Source of the DNA: Gammaproteobacteria bacterium
GTDB lineage: Bacteria > Pseudomonadota > Gammaproteobacteria > Xanthomonadales > Xanthomonadaceae
Length of the DNA stretch: 35,006 nucleotides
Direction: 5' to 3'
Assembly: GCA_026398715.1 (NCBI GenBank)
Contig: JAPLSI010000149.1
Location: 1 to 35,006 of the forward strand
Part shown: piece by piece, positions 1-8,266 of the stretch
How the letters are laid out: every line of letters begins with the position of its first letter
How positions within the stretch are numbered: the first letter of the stretch is position 1
The notes under the pieces: model-generated
The model's database searches: none
Told to the model about the DNA's origin: nothing
The model's input: only the letters and a program-made list of their open reading frames with translations
Program-made: the position numbers and the translations under genes

Positions 1-744
1 TCGCGTCCGGCTCGATTCGCCGCCGACATGCAACACGGTGATGTCGTTGGCCACCAGCACTTCGTAGCCCGCGTCGCGGGTTCGCCGGCACAGGTCGAGG
101 TCTTCGACGTGCATGCGGAAACCTTCATCGAAGCCGCCCAATTGCAGGAACAATCCCACCGGCATCAGCATCAGTGCGCCGGAGATGGCTTCCACCGGCT
201 GCAAGTCTGCCTTCGGGTCGCGGCCCAGGTAGAGGTCGTCACGACGTCCGCGACGGTCGAGCAGTTCGCGCAGCGAAAGGTCGCGACGGCGCGATGCGGG
301 ATCGGCACGACCGTACTCATCCACCAGGTCCACGCCCAGCATGCCGGCGCCGGCGCGTTTCACGCCGTGTCGCACCAGTCTTTCCAGGGCGCCCGATTCG
401 ACATAACAATCGGGATTGACGAAGGCAACCCACGGCGTTGCCAGCGCGCTGGCACCCTGGTTGCAGGCCGCGGCGAAACCGCGGTTGTCGCTGTTGCGCA
501 CGACGGTGACCTGCTCGTGGCGCTCGGCGAAATCCCGCAGCAGGTCGATCGTGCCATCGTCGGAGGCGTTGTCGATGACCACGATGCGCACCACCGGGTC
601 GGAGGCGAGCAACAGGTCGAGGCAGCGGCGGATGGTGCGCGCGGACTGGAAGGTCACCACCACCACGCCGATATCGGTGGCCGAGTGCGCGCGCCCGGCG
701 CCGATCGGCTTGCCCTGGAATGAATGGCGGGATTGGGTGGTCAT
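1..744 (-). CDS. Family 2 glycosyltransferase, rhamnosyltransferase-like (3' end outside window)
   Basis: The ATG at 744-742 opens a frame that runs to the window edge, giving 248 residues without a stop, so the C-terminus is missing. The start reads MTTQSRHSFQG. It is followed by a GT-A nucleotide-sugar fold: VVVVTFQSA, then VVIDNASDDGT, then NRGFAAACNQG, then FVNPDCYV (NPD where many relatives have DXD), and later HVEDLDLCRR, which resembles the acceptor-side acid motif of rhamnosyltransferase-like GT2 enzymes. It starts one base after the TGA of the preceding glycosyltransferase, so the two are probably translated together. The product should be a cytoplasmic sugar transferase acting on a glycan or protein acceptor; the donor and acceptor cannot be read from sequence. 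Confidence 0.85.
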   Translation of the reverse strand, partial: MTTQSRHSFQGKPIGAGRAHSATDIGVVVVTFQSARTIRRCLDLLLASDPVVRIVVIDNASDDGTIDLLRDFAERHEQVTVVRNSDNRGFAAACNQGASALATPWVAFVNPDCYVESGALERLVRHGVKRAGAGMLGVDLVDEYGRADPASRRRDLSLRELLDRRGRRDDLYLGRDPKADLQPVEAISGALMLMPVGLFLQLGGFDEGFRMHVEDLDLCRRTRDAGYEVLVANDITVLHVGGESSRTR

Positions 745-745
745 G

Positions 746-1591
746 TCAGTGGAAGAGGTCACGCTGCGGCCCGCTTTTCGCGAGTTCATCCATCCGCGCC
801 TGCAGGCGATCGCGCAGCGCACGCAAGGGATCGGAAAGGATGAAGCGGGCAACCTGTTCCTGGTAATCGGGCCAGCGCGCGACCAGCACCGACAGGTCGT
901 CCTGGGCGCGGCCGATGGTGATGACCGCAGGCTGCCGCACGACATACGCCGCCGGGCACAGGATGTTCTTCCAACCCATCGTTGCGGCCCGGCGGCAGAA
1001 GTCGTCGATGGCGCGTTCGCCATCGAAACTCTGCGCGTCGAGCGCGCCGAGCCGGTCGAGGGCAGCGCGCCGGATCAGGACGCAGGGGCCCGAAGCTGCG
1101 GGTAGTTCCGGCCATTCGTTCCACGGCGCGGCCGCTGCCGCCTCGGCGATGGCCTCGGGAAATTCCGGCACGGGGCTGTCTTCGGCCGGGCGCGGAAAGG
1201 ACGCGAGTTCGCCACGATTGGACCAGGGGCAAACCGTCGCGATGTCGGGCTCCTTCCGCGAATATTGGGCCAGCCTCTCGAGCCAGCCCGGCGTGGTGAC
1301 GGCATCGGCCTGCAACACCACCACGTCGCGATCTCCACCGGCGATGGCCTCGTTGATGTTGGCCGACAGGCTCAGTGATCGGTCGCAATGACGGTACTCG
1401 GCATCGAGCCGGCTACGGTCGCACCAGCGACGCGCAAGCGCCTCCGCCAACGGGTCGCTGCCGGCGTGGTCGGATATCAGCACGTGCGCACTGGCCGGCA
1501 GCGTGCGCTCAAGCGAGGCGAGGCAGGCATCGAGCGCGGCCACGGAATGCGCGACCGGCACCACGACGCCGGGCAGCGGCAGTGCCGTCAT
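746..1591 (-). CDS. Family 2 glycosyltransferase-like protein downstream of gspD
   Basis: The protein has 281 residues from the ATG at 1591 (MTALPLPGVVVPVAHS). A longer open frame to 1687 would run into gspD, so the internal start is preferred; it lies 25 bases after the gspD stop. A GT-A fold is visible: a Rossmann-like VVVPVAHS start, HVLISDHAGSD, then SLSANINEAI, VVVLQADAVT (ADA in the usual DXD position), and a later region containing DGERAIDDFCRR. The motifs are weaker than in the next gene, so it may be divergent or partly degenerate in catalysis. It abuts a second GT2 gene with a TGA-C-ATG junction. Its place directly behind the T2SS secretin suggests co-transcription, but a functional link to secretion is only inferred. 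Confidence 0.8.
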   Translation of the reverse strand: MTALPLPGVVVPVAHSVAALDACLASLERTLPASAHVLISDHAGSDPLAEALARRWCDRSRLDAEYRHCDRSLSLSANINEAIAGGDRDVVVLQADAVTTPGWLERLAQYSRKEPDIATVCPWSNRGELASFPRPAEDSPVPEFPEAIAEAAAAAPWNEWPELPAASGPCVLIRRAALDRLGALDAQSFDGERAIDDFCRRAATMGWKNILCPAAYVVRQPAVITIGRAQDDLSVLVARWPDYQEQVARFILSDPLRALRDRLQARMDELAKSGPQRDLFH

Positions 1592-1616
1592 TCGCGAGGG
1601 GACAAGCGTGGGTCGG

Positions 1617-3758
1617 TCACTGCCGTACAGGCTTCGCGCCGGCCTTGCGCAGCGGGTCGAGGCCGCGGAAACGCGCACCGTATTCATCGGTCATGCGGCG
1701 CGCCTCGCCCGGGTCACGAATGACCGTCGGCGTGATCAGCACCAGCACTTCCTGGCGATTGTCCTTGCGGCTCTGGCTGCCGAACAGCCCGCCGATCACC
1801 GGTATGCGGCTGAGGAACGGAATGCCGTCCGAACCCTTGCCCTGGTCGGTCTTGATCAGGCCCGCGAGCACGATCGTCTCGCCGTCCTTGACGGCCACCT
1901 CGGTATGCAGCTTGTTGTTGTCCACGCTGATGTTGCCGCCGATTTCAGGGCCACCGACGCTGGGCGAGCTGACGTCCTGGGTGATCTCCATGAAGACCAT
2001 GCCATTGCTGCTGATGCGCGGCTTCACCTTCAGGCTGACGCCGGTCTGCCGGAACTGCACCTGGCTGTAGACATTGTCGCTGCTGGAGTTGCCGGTGTTG
2101 TTGAGAATGGTGCTGGCGACCGGAATCTGCTGGCCTGAGCTGAAATCGGCCTCGACGTTGTTGCGTACCGTCACCGACGGCGCCGAAAGCACGTGCACGT
2201 CGGACACCGAATCGAGGGTGCTCAACACGACTTTCGCACTGGGGCCGGTGAAGGTGAAATTGGAACCGGTCGGCGTGATGCTGGTGCCGGAATTGTTCCA
2301 GTCGTCGATGGAGGTGTCGGGCGGGCTGCCGTTCGCGTTGATCGCGTTTCCGAAGAACCAGCTGACGCCATAGCGCAATTCGTTGTTGAGCTTGACCTCC
2401 ACCACCTGCGCTTCGATGTGCACCTGCAACGGCATGCTGTCGAGGCGCTCGATGGCGCGACGGATCGACTCCCACTGGCCCGGGCTTGCGCGCACCAGCA
2501 GCGAGTTGCTTTCTTCCACGGCGCTGATGCCCACTTCGCCGCCGCCGATGCTGATGGTCGCCTGGCTGTCGCCCGAAGGCGTCGTGTTGCTGTTGCCGGT
2601 GGACAGCGGCTTGCTGGCGGCGGGCATCTCCGTCGTGCGCACTTCAACCGGCTCGAGGCCCGGCATCAGCGAGGGGGCGCTGGTCTTGGTGGTGGTGGCA
2701 TTGCCGTAGACGTTGCTTAGTTGTTCGGCCAGGTCCACGGCTTTCACGTACTGCACTTCATACGTATACAGGCGCGCGCCTTCGCCGCCGGCGTCCATTC
2801 TCTCGATCCAGACTTCCACGTCGCGCAGGTACTTGGCCTGCGGCGTGATCACCATCACCGCGTTCTGCCCTTCCAGCGGCATGAAGCGGAACATGCCGGC
2901 CAGCGGCGACTTGCCGCTTTCACCGAACACTTCTTCAAGGCTGGTCACCACCTTGCTCGCTTCGGCCGACTGCAGCGGGAACACGCCGACCGACATGCCT
3001 GCAAGCCAGTCCACGTCGAAGATCTGGATGGTGCGCAGGTAGTTGTCGAGTTCCGCGCGGCTGCCCGCGACGACGATCAGGTTTCGGGAATTGTCCACCT
3101 GCACCACGGCATTGGGCCGGGCGTAGGGCTTGAGCAATTTTTCCATCTCGGTGGCGGAGATGAACTTCAAGGGCACGATGCGGGTCTCGTAGCCGCGCGC
3201 GTTGGCGGTCGGGCCGGTGCGCGGTGACAGGTTGCCGGGCACGGCCTGGTCGTTGGGCAGGATGTTGTAGCGGCCGTCGCTCCAGACCAGGCGCGCGTTG
3301 TTCCAGCCCAGCACCATCTCGAGGATGGACAGGGCCTGCGCGCCGCCGACGGGCTTGGGCGTGGACAGCGTCACCGTGCCCTGCACGTTGGGCGCGATCA
3401 CGTAATTTTGTTGCAGCAGGTCGCCGAGGATGACCTTCACCACTGCATGCAGCGATTCGCCTTCGAAGTTGAAGGTGGCTTCCTCACCGCTTGAGCCGAT
3501 GCGCGGCGGCGGCTGGTTGGCGGCGCCCTGGTTGATGACCTGCCCGGTTCCGCGGGTGATGGTCGGCTTGGCGGTGCGTGACGGCGCCATGTCGTCGGCG
3601 CTGCCGGGGATGGATCCGTCCGCGGGCCTGACGGCCGGCGCGATGGTCAACGCATCGGGATTGCGCTGCATCCGCGGCGCGGTCGGCGTGACGCAGCCGG
3701 CGAGCATCGTGGCGAGGCAAATCGGCGCGAGCAATGAGAATCGGATCGGGAAAGTCAT
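1617..3758 (-). CDS. gspD: Type II secretion outer-membrane secretin GspD (XpsD)
   Basis: This is the secretin that forms the outer-membrane channel of the T2SS. From the ATG at 3758 it has 713 residues. An upstream in-frame start exists, but the 3758 start gives a classical lipoprotein leader ending MLAGC (Cys22), so this secretin is probably a lipoprotein that can reach the outer membrane on its own lipid. After a Pro/Ala-rich linker come an N0 domain (FNFEGESLHAVVKV, about 95-165) and the repeated N1-N3 modules (for example YETRIVPLKFISATE, GVFPLQSAEAS and YEVQYVKAVDLAEQLSNVYG). The secretin core contains VHIEAQVVEV, SSGQQIPVAS and ETIVLAGLIKTDQG, and it ends VLVLITPTVIRDP. It lies 22 bases after gspN. 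It is the last T2SS gene of the cluster, as in Xanthomonas. Confidence 0.97.
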   Translation of the reverse strand: MTFPIRFSLLAPICLATMLAGCVTPTAPRMQRNPDALTIAPAVRPADGSIPGSADDMAPSRTAKPTITRGTGQVINQGAANQPPPRIGSSGEEATFNFEGESLHAVVKVILGDLLQQNYVIAPNVQGTVTLSTPKPVGGAQALSILEMVLGWNNARLVWSDGRYNILPNDQAVPGNLSPRTGPTANARGYETRIVPLKFISATEMEKLLKPYARPNAVVQVDNSRNLIVVAGSRAELDNYLRTIQIFDVDWLAGMSVGVFPLQSAEASKVVTSLEEVFGESGKSPLAGMFRFMPLEGQNAVMVITPQAKYLRDVEVWIERMDAGGEGARLYTYEVQYVKAVDLAEQLSNVYGNATTTKTSAPSLMPGLEPVEVRTTEMPAASKPLSTGNSNTTPSGDSQATISIGGGEVGISAVEESNSLLVRASPGQWESIRRAIERLDSMPLQVHIEAQVVEVKLNNELRYGVSWFFGNAINANGSPPDTSIDDWNNSGTSITPTGSNFTFTGPSAKVVLSTLDSVSDVHVLSAPSVTVRNNVEADFSSGQQIPVASTILNNTGNSSSDNVYSQVQFRQTGVSLKVKPRISSNGMVFMEITQDVSSPSVGGPEIGGNISVDNNKLHTEVAVKDGETIVLAGLIKTDQGKGSDGIPFLSRIPVIGGLFGSQSRKDNRQEVLVLITPTVIRDPGEARRMTDEYGARFRGLDPLRKAGAKPVRQ

Positions 3759-3780
3759 GGCTGCATTCTTCTGTGCTGGT

Positions 3781-4548
3781 TCATTTTTCTTTGGATCCGG
3801 CGGCGGCTTCCGCGCGCATCTGCGCACGACGGGCCTCGATTCGACGGCGGATGGCTTCGACTTGTTGTTCCTGGGTTACCGCAGCGCCCGTGCCCTGTGG
3901 CCGGGTGGTGGCCGGAGCCGGGGCATTGGCCGTGCGGCGCTCGGCCGTTTGCGCGGGTTCGGGCTGTGGCTGCTGTTGGGCGTCGGTGCCAGCCGCGGCC
4001 TGCGAATCGCCCTCGGGCTGCGGTTCGGCACGCACGACGCTCGGCGTCGGCGCCTGGCCGCCCTTGCCATCGAATACCCGCAACAGCAGTTCGCGCTGGC
4101 CGGTCGGCCCTTCCAGCAGCGCTCGCCGCGGTTCCAATTGCACCAGGCGCCAATTGCTGCCCGCGACCGTTTCACCCATGCGCACGCGACGACTGCTGGC
4201 GTCCTTGTTGTCGGTGAGGATGGCGACCTGCAACCTGGAAGTGATCATCACGCTGGTCAGCGTGACATCCAGATCGGAGCTGCCCTGCCCGTCCGCGGCG
4301 GGCGTGATGCCCGGACGACGATCAGGCATCAGCAGTGGGCGCTGCCCCACTTCGGTGTAGTTGGCGAAGGCACCCAGGCGCAGCTCGGTGCGGGTAAGCG
4401 TGATCTTCGGCAGTGGCGGCGCCTCGATCGTCGCGGTCGGCGCCGGGAAGTGACTGCCAAGTCCGGCCATCGCCAGCACGAGCACCGACAGGGCCCAGAG
4501 GCCGGCGGCAGCGAGCAACAGGGTAAGCGGACGCAAGGTGTCAGCCAC
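3781..4548 (-). CDS. gspN: Type II secretion protein GspN (XpsN type, takes the GspC position)
   Basis: The protein has 255 residues, starting at a GTG (4548-4546) with a strong Shine-Dalgarno AAGGGAGG six bases upstream, overlapping the gspM stop by 8 bases. It is a bitopic inner-membrane protein: an N-terminal TM segment (about 7-29, LTLLLAAAGLWALSVLVLAM), then a periplasmic domain related to the HR region of GspC (LTRTELRLGAFANYTE, LDVTLTSVMIT, GSNWRLVQLEPRRALLEG). The C-terminal tail is rich in Pro, Gln and Ala (about 165-230) and ends in a charged helix. In Xanthomonas, XpsN bridges the XpsL/M platform and the XpsD secretin. The neighbours here (gspM before, gspD after) match that role. 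No PDZ domain is seen. Confidence 0.88.
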   Translation of the reverse strand: MADTLRPLTLLLAAAGLWALSVLVLAMAGLGSHFPAPTATIEAPPLPKITLTRTELRLGAFANYTEVGQRPLLMPDRRPGITPAADGQGSSDLDVTLTSVMITSRLQVAILTDNKDASSRRVRMGETVAGSNWRLVQLEPRRALLEGPTGQRELLLRVFDGKGGQAPTPSVVRAEPQPEGDSQAAAGTDAQQQPQPEPAQTAERRTANAPAPATTRPQGTGAAVTQEQQVEAIRRRIEARRAQMRAEAAAGSKEK

Positions 4549-5140
4549 GAGTGGCCTCCCTTGGCGACTTCAGGTACCCGTAAAGGTCGAAACTGACATC
4601 CAGGCCACCGGTATCACCGATGGTGGCCAGGTAGCTGCGACGCGACAGCATGTCGAGGTTGTCGATGAACAATTGCGGGCTGCCGCTTTCAAGCGCGTGC
4701 AATACCGCGGCGAGTTCGGCGGTGCCGCAGCGCAGCCTGACCTGCACCATCACCCGCGGATAGGGTTCCTGGGTGGGCATGTCGGTGGGCGTTTGCGCGG
4801 TGATCTGGCAGGCATTGGGATTGGGGCTGGCGTTGGCGACCACTTGCTGCAGCCGTTGCACCAGTCCGGCGCTTGCGAGTTCGCGCGTGCCTTCGGGCAG
4901 GAAACCGGGATTGTCGGTTTCGAACTGGCGAACCTGCGCCAGCCTTGCCTGCAGTTCGGGCCGCTGCGCGATTTGCAGGCGCAGGGTTTGTTCTTCGTCG
5001 CGCAGGGCCGTGACTTGCGCGCCCATGTCCAGCATCGGCGCGGTGAACCACCAGTGCACGGTCACCAGGTAGACGGCCAGCAGCGCCAGGGCCACGCCAC
5101 CCAGGATGCGCCAGCGGTCAGCGCTTGCGGGCGGACGCAT
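4541..5140 (-). CDS. gspM: Type II secretion inner-membrane platform protein GspM (GspMb type)
   Basis: The protein has 199 residues from the ATG at 5140. A longer frame from a GTG at 5158 is rejected because its first codons are the ribosome site AAGGAGG, which sits six bases before the 5140 ATG. A short cytoplasmic start (MRPPASADRW) is followed by one TM helix (about 12-32, LGGVALALLAVYLVTVHWWF), a coiled-coil-like stretch (about 35-75) and a ferredoxin-like periplasmic domain (MVQVRLRCGTAELAAVLHAL). Two cysteines (in NACQIT and RLRCGT) could form a periplasmic disulfide. The start overlaps the 3' end of gspL by 23 bases. It pairs with GspL to form the platform that couples the GspE ATPase to pseudopilus growth. 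Confidence 0.92.
   Translation of the reverse strand: MRPPASADRWRILGGVALALLAVYLVTVHWWFTAPMLDMGAQVTALRDEEQTLRLQIAQRPELQARLAQVRQFETDNPGFLPEGTRELASAGLVQRLQQVVANASPNPNACQITAQTPTDMPTQEPYPRVMVQVRLRCGTAELAAVLHALESGSPQLFIDNLDMLSRRSYLATIGDTGGLDVSFDLYGYLKSPREATRG
4555..4562 (-). promoter_or_regulatory. Ribosome binding site for the GTG start of gspN
   Basis: AAGGGAGG on the minus strand lies six bases upstream of the GTG at 4548, inside the 3' end of gspM. It supports the non-ATG start and the 8-base overlap of the two genes. Confidence 0.8.
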
Positions 5141-6269
5141 CGGCGGCCTCCTTGTCACGATTGCTGCCGGTGACGACGGCGGTCAGCGTGAAGCGTTCCT
5201 TGCCGGTGCGCGGGTCGGTTTGCACCGATCCGGTCAGCGTCGGCGTCTTGAAGAGTGTCGAACCCTGCAACAGGCCGACCAGGTCGGCCGCGCGCTGGCT
5301 CTGCCCGATCAGCACGATATTGCCGTCGTTGATGGCGATCTTTTCCAGGTAGGTGGTGTCCGGAATGCGCTTGGTCATGTCGGCCAGCACTTCCAGCGCG
5401 GTCGGCTGCCGGGCGCTGAGCCGCGCCAGGAAATTGGCGGCGTCGGCGGACGCCTTCAGCGAGTTGCGGAGTATGCGTACTTCGCGCGCCTTGGCCTTGG
5501 CAGCATCTACCCGCGCGGTGGTCGCCTCGAGTTCCGCGCTGCGGTTCGACAGCGTCATCCACATCGCGCCGAACAGGGCAGCGACCGTGACCAGCGCCAG
5601 CCAGCGATTGACGTTGCGTGAGCGGTCCTGGCGAGCACTGCGACCGGCCAGCGGCAACAGGTTGACGCCCAGCCTCGATCCATTCGCGTCCACTACGTCC
5701 ACGCCGGCCAGGCCGTTCGCAAGCGGACCAAGCGACGCTATCGCCGCATCCAGCCGGACCCGCGGCAACACCACCAGTTCGACGCGCAACTGCCGGGTCT
5801 GCGCATCGCGCGAAAGGATGCGCGGTTCGAAGCTGACCTGGTCGGGCGAGAACGGCGTCTGCCGGTCGATCTCGTGCAGCATCACCTCGCGCAGCCGCGC
5901 TTCCGCCGATGCCGGCACGCTGATGACCGGACGCAGGGCCTGGCCGGCATCCACCAGCAGCCAACGCGGGACATTGCCGGCGTTGTGGTCGAGCAGTTCG
6001 CGCAGTTGTTCGAGCAGCACGACATCGTCAAGCGGCAGCACGCCAATCAGGTTCGTGCGCTCGTCCATCTGCGCACGAAGTTGAAGGCCCTCGGTGTCCA
6101 GGCTCATCAGCAGGCGGCGGTGCCGGACACCCAGTTGGCGGCGCAGCGAATCGGGCAGCATGGCCAGCAGCGTCTCGCCGGCCACGCGCAGCCAACCCGG
6201 CAGCGGGCTGTCCAGGTAGCGCAGGCGTAACGGTTCCATTGCCTGGAACAGGGTGTCGGTAGCGGCCAT
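5118..6269 (-). CDS. gspL: Type II secretion platform protein GspL (actin-like and PilN-like domains)
   Basis: The protein has 383 residues. The ATG (6269-6267) shares a base with the gspK stop (TGATG). The N-terminal half is the cytoplasmic PilM/actin-like domain that recruits GspE (RLLMSLDTEGLQLRAQ, WLLVDAGQALRPV, REVMLHEIDRQTPFSPDQV). One TM segment follows (about 221-242, RWLALVTVAALFGAMWMTL), then a coiled coil (RSAELEATTARVDAAKAKA) and a periplasmic PilN-like domain (ALEVLADMTKRIPDTTYLEK). This matches the short XpsL-type layout. A glycine-rich linker of the kind seen in some GspL proteins is absent. Confidence 0.93.
   Translation of the reverse strand: MAATDTLFQAMEPLRLRYLDSPLPGWLRVAGETLLAMLPDSLRRQLGVRHRRLLMSLDTEGLQLRAQMDERTNLIGVLPLDDVVLLEQLRELLDHNAGNVPRWLLVDAGQALRPVISVPASAEARLREVMLHEIDRQTPFSPDQVSFEPRILSRDAQTRQLRVELVVLPRVRLDAAIASLGPLANGLAGVDVVDANGSRLGVNLLPLAGRSARQDRSRNVNRWLALVTVAALFGAMWMTLSNRSAELEATTARVDAAKAKAREVRILRNSLKASADAANFLARLSARQPTALEVLADMTKRIPDTTYLEKIAINDGNIVLIGQSQRAADLVGLLQGSTLFKTPTLTGSVQTDPRTGKERFTLTAVVTGSNRDKEAADASARKR
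5147..5153 (-). promoter_or_regulatory. Ribosome binding site that fixes the gspM start
   Basis: AAGGAGG on the minus strand is six bases upstream of the ATG at 5140. It lies within the longer open frame that begins at the GTG at 5158, where it would code Arg-Arg. This decides the start in favour of 5140. Confidence 0.85.
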
Positions 6270-7165
6270 CAGTCAGATTCTCCCACGCGCCACGACAGAG
6301 GCAAATAAAGCTGCCCAAAGGCGCCTCCGCTACCGATTCGAAGGGCGACCTGGATTCGTGCCCGGGATCCGTCACTGCGGCTTGCCTGGCTGGAAATACT
6401 ATACGTGCCCGTTCCCTGTGCGGCGAGCGAGCCGATTTGACCCGGATCGGCCGGCGGCTGGCCCGCCTGCGGAAGCGCCCGCTGCGCCAGGATCAGCGCG
6501 ACCTGGTCGGCGGGCAGTCCCATCGCCTGCAATACGGGAAGCGTGGCGAAGGTGGGACTGGGACGCGCCAGCCCGGTGTAAACGGTCACGTGCGGCCGCA
6601 ACTGTTCGTACAGGGCGGAATCCATTCCCAGCACCTGGCGCAACTCCGACACGGATTCGAAGGGACGGTCCTTCGCGCCATAGGGCAGGCCCGCGGAGGC
6701 GTATTGCGGATCTTCCGCGCCGCCTTCGGGCGTCAGCAGGTCGTCCGGATCGCGAAAATCAGCGATGGCTCCGGACAGCTGCCGGGCCCGGTCGTAGTCG
6801 GTGCCCAGGGCCGTCATCAATCCGATCAGCAGGTCAGGCGTCGCGACGTTGAGGTCGATCTTGGCCGATTCGTCGAGCACCTCGACGTCGATGCGATAGC
6901 CCTCGAACTGGAACGAATTCGGGCGTCCGTCGGGCACCCAGCGTTGCGACGGGTCCGTCCCCTGCAGGTGCAGTGCGGCCAATTCGACGCCCGCTTCGGC
7001 CGCCAGCCGGGCCGCGGCGCTCCGGCTAAGGAAGCGACCCTGCAATGCTTCGGTACGCGCACTCAGTGCGAACACGGCAACGATGCCGGTCATCAGGGCC
7101 AGCAGCCAGAGCACCAGCAGCAAGGCTGCGCCACGATGGCCCGCGCGCGATGGCCGTGCGCGCAT
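6269..7165 (-). CDS. gspK: Type II secretion minor pseudopilin GspK
   Basis: The protein has 298 residues from the ATG at 7165, which follows the gspJ stop by one base. The open frame continues upstream, but that part lies inside gspJ and looks like shadow sequence. The class III leader ends HRG, with cleavage before AALLLVLWLLALMTG. As is normal for GspK, Glu at +5 is missing. The large globular domain contains VLDESAKIDLNVATPDLL, DFRDPDDLLTPEGGAED and ESVSELRQVLGM, the helical insert typical of GspK that caps the pseudopilus tip with GspI and GspJ. Confidence 0.94.
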   Translation of the reverse strand: MRARPSRAGHRGAALLLVLWLLALMTGIVAVFALSARTEALQGRFLSRSAAARLAAEAGVELAALHLQGTDPSQRWVPDGRPNSFQFEGYRIDVEVLDESAKIDLNVATPDLLIGLMTALGTDYDRARQLSGAIADFRDPDDLLTPEGGAEDPQYASAGLPYGAKDRPFESVSELRQVLGMDSALYEQLRPHVTVYTGLARPSPTFATLPVLQAMGLPADQVALILAQRALPQAGQPPADPGQIGSLAAQGTGTYSISSQASRSDGSRARIQVALRIGSGGAFGQLYLPLSWRVGESD

Positions 7166-7166
7166 G

Positions 7167-7829
7167 TCAGCGAGCCTCCGCGATGGCGTCGGGCGGCGCC
7201 GCGACGGCCACCGCCAGCCGTGGCGCCGCCACGAATTCCGGCCAGCGCCGGCTGCCGTCGGCAAAGCGCAGCCGCAGCCGCACCATCGGCGGCAACTGCG
7301 CCGAGGCAGTCCAACTCGACTGCCAGGCGGAAGCTTTGGCGCTTGGGTCGATCGTGCGTGCGTCGAATGCAGCTTCGGCGATGCCATCGAACAACACGAC
7401 CGGCTCGCGTTCCGCCGGCAACGCACCTTCACTGTTCAACATCTGGTGCTGGAACACCAGCCGCTGGCCGCCCGCGCCAGACACCAGTTCCAGGGTCTGC
7501 AGGTAAGGGCCGCCGCGCGACAGGTAACCGGGCATGTTCGAGACGAATTCAAGCTTGGTGGACGACAGCCTGAAAAAACTTGCCTCGCCCGTCTCCGGAT
7601 CGAACTGGTAGGCAATCGGCATGGCGGACGTGATTTGCGTGCGCATGAAGCCCTGCACGGCGCGAAGTCGTTCTTCGCGCTGGGCCTGGACCTCGGCGCG
7701 CTCGGTGGCGCGCATCGCGCCGCGAATACTGGCGAACACCAGCGCCAGCCCCACCGCCAGCAAGCTGGCCGCGATCACCACTTCGATGAGGGTGAATCCT
7801 TGAGCGCGCTTCATTGCGACGCGCTTCAT
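7167..7829 (-). CDS. gspJ: Type II secretion minor pseudopilin GspJ
   Basis: The protein has 220 residues. It starts MKRVAMKRAQGFTLIEVV: two in-frame ATGs (7829 and 7814) lie within a 15-bp tandem duplication, and either could be used (215 residues from the second). The first overlaps the gspI stop in an ATGA junction. The prepilin leader is cleaved after the Gly of QG, leaving FTLIEVVIAASLLAVGLALV as the transmembrane helix with Glu at +5. The remaining domain (FDPETGEASFFRLSS, RLVFQHQMLNSEG, PPMVRLRLRFADG) matches GspJ beta-sheet elements. It forms the pseudopilus tip with GspI and GspK. Confidence 0.94.
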   Translation of the reverse strand: MKRVAMKRAQGFTLIEVVIAASLLAVGLALVFASIRGAMRATERAEVQAQREERLRAVQGFMRTQITSAMPIAYQFDPETGEASFFRLSSTKLEFVSNMPGYLSRGGPYLQTLELVSGAGGQRLVFQHQMLNSEGALPAEREPVVLFDGIAEAAFDARTIDPSAKASAWQSSWTASAQLPPMVRLRLRFADGSRRWPEFVAAPRLAVAVAAPPDAIAEAR

Positions 7830-7835
7830 TGCGGC
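7806..7835 (-). repeat. 15-bp tandem duplication at the gspJ start
   Basis: Two copies of a 15-base unit (7806-7820 and 7821-7835, 14 of 15 identical) each contain an in-frame ATG, giving MKRVAMKRAQ. The unit length keeps the frame, so the duplication adds five residues to the prepilin leader or provides a second start. It lies at the gspI/gspJ junction. Confidence 0.85.
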
Positions 7836-8266
7836 AAGCCTCCCAACGGCGCACTGCGTGCGCGCAGCGTGGTGAAGCGCAACTTCCTTTGCGATTCGGG
7901 CGGACCCCAGGCAACCTCCAGCGAGACCCGATAGACCTTGGGCGGATTGATCGCCGTGCCCGGATCGACCACGGTCGGCGGCAAGGCTGGCGCTGGCGAA
8001 GGATCTTCAACCTGCGTCGTCTCGAGCCGATAGCGGTAGCGGCCATTGGCGAATTCACCCACCTGCTCGCCCGGTTGCACGGGTTCGATGACGCCGACCT
8101 GGTCGAGCAGCGACTGCGCGTGCAGGGCCGCCTCGGTTTCATCCTGTGACGTGCGCACCTGGCCCAGCCCGCGCGACAGCATGCCCAGCAACATGCCCAT
8201 CGACACCGCCAGGATGACGAAGGCAAGCATCACTTCGAGCAAGGTAAACCCGCGCGAACGCTTCAT
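7826..8266 (-). CDS. gspI: Type II secretion minor pseudopilin GspI
   Basis: The protein has 146 residues from the ATG at 8266, which overlaps the gspH stop (ATGA). It starts MKRSRGFTLLEVMLAF: a short basic leader, Gly before the cleaved bond, Phe at +1 and Glu at +5, followed by a hydrophobic helix (VILAVSMGMLLGML). The globular domain is short and includes SLLDQVGVIEPV and VYRVSLEVAWG, as in GspI. In the usual model it starts the tip complex, binding GspJ first. An in-frame upstream extension to 8311 lies inside gspH and is ignored. Confidence 0.94.
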   Translation of the reverse strand: MKRSRGFTLLEVMLAFVILAVSMGMLLGMLSRGLGQVRTSQDETEAALHAQSLLDQVGVIEPVQPGEQVGEFANGRYRYRLETTQVEDPSPAPALPPTVVDPGTAINPPKVYRVSLEVAWGPPESQRKLRFTTLRARSAPLGGLPQ

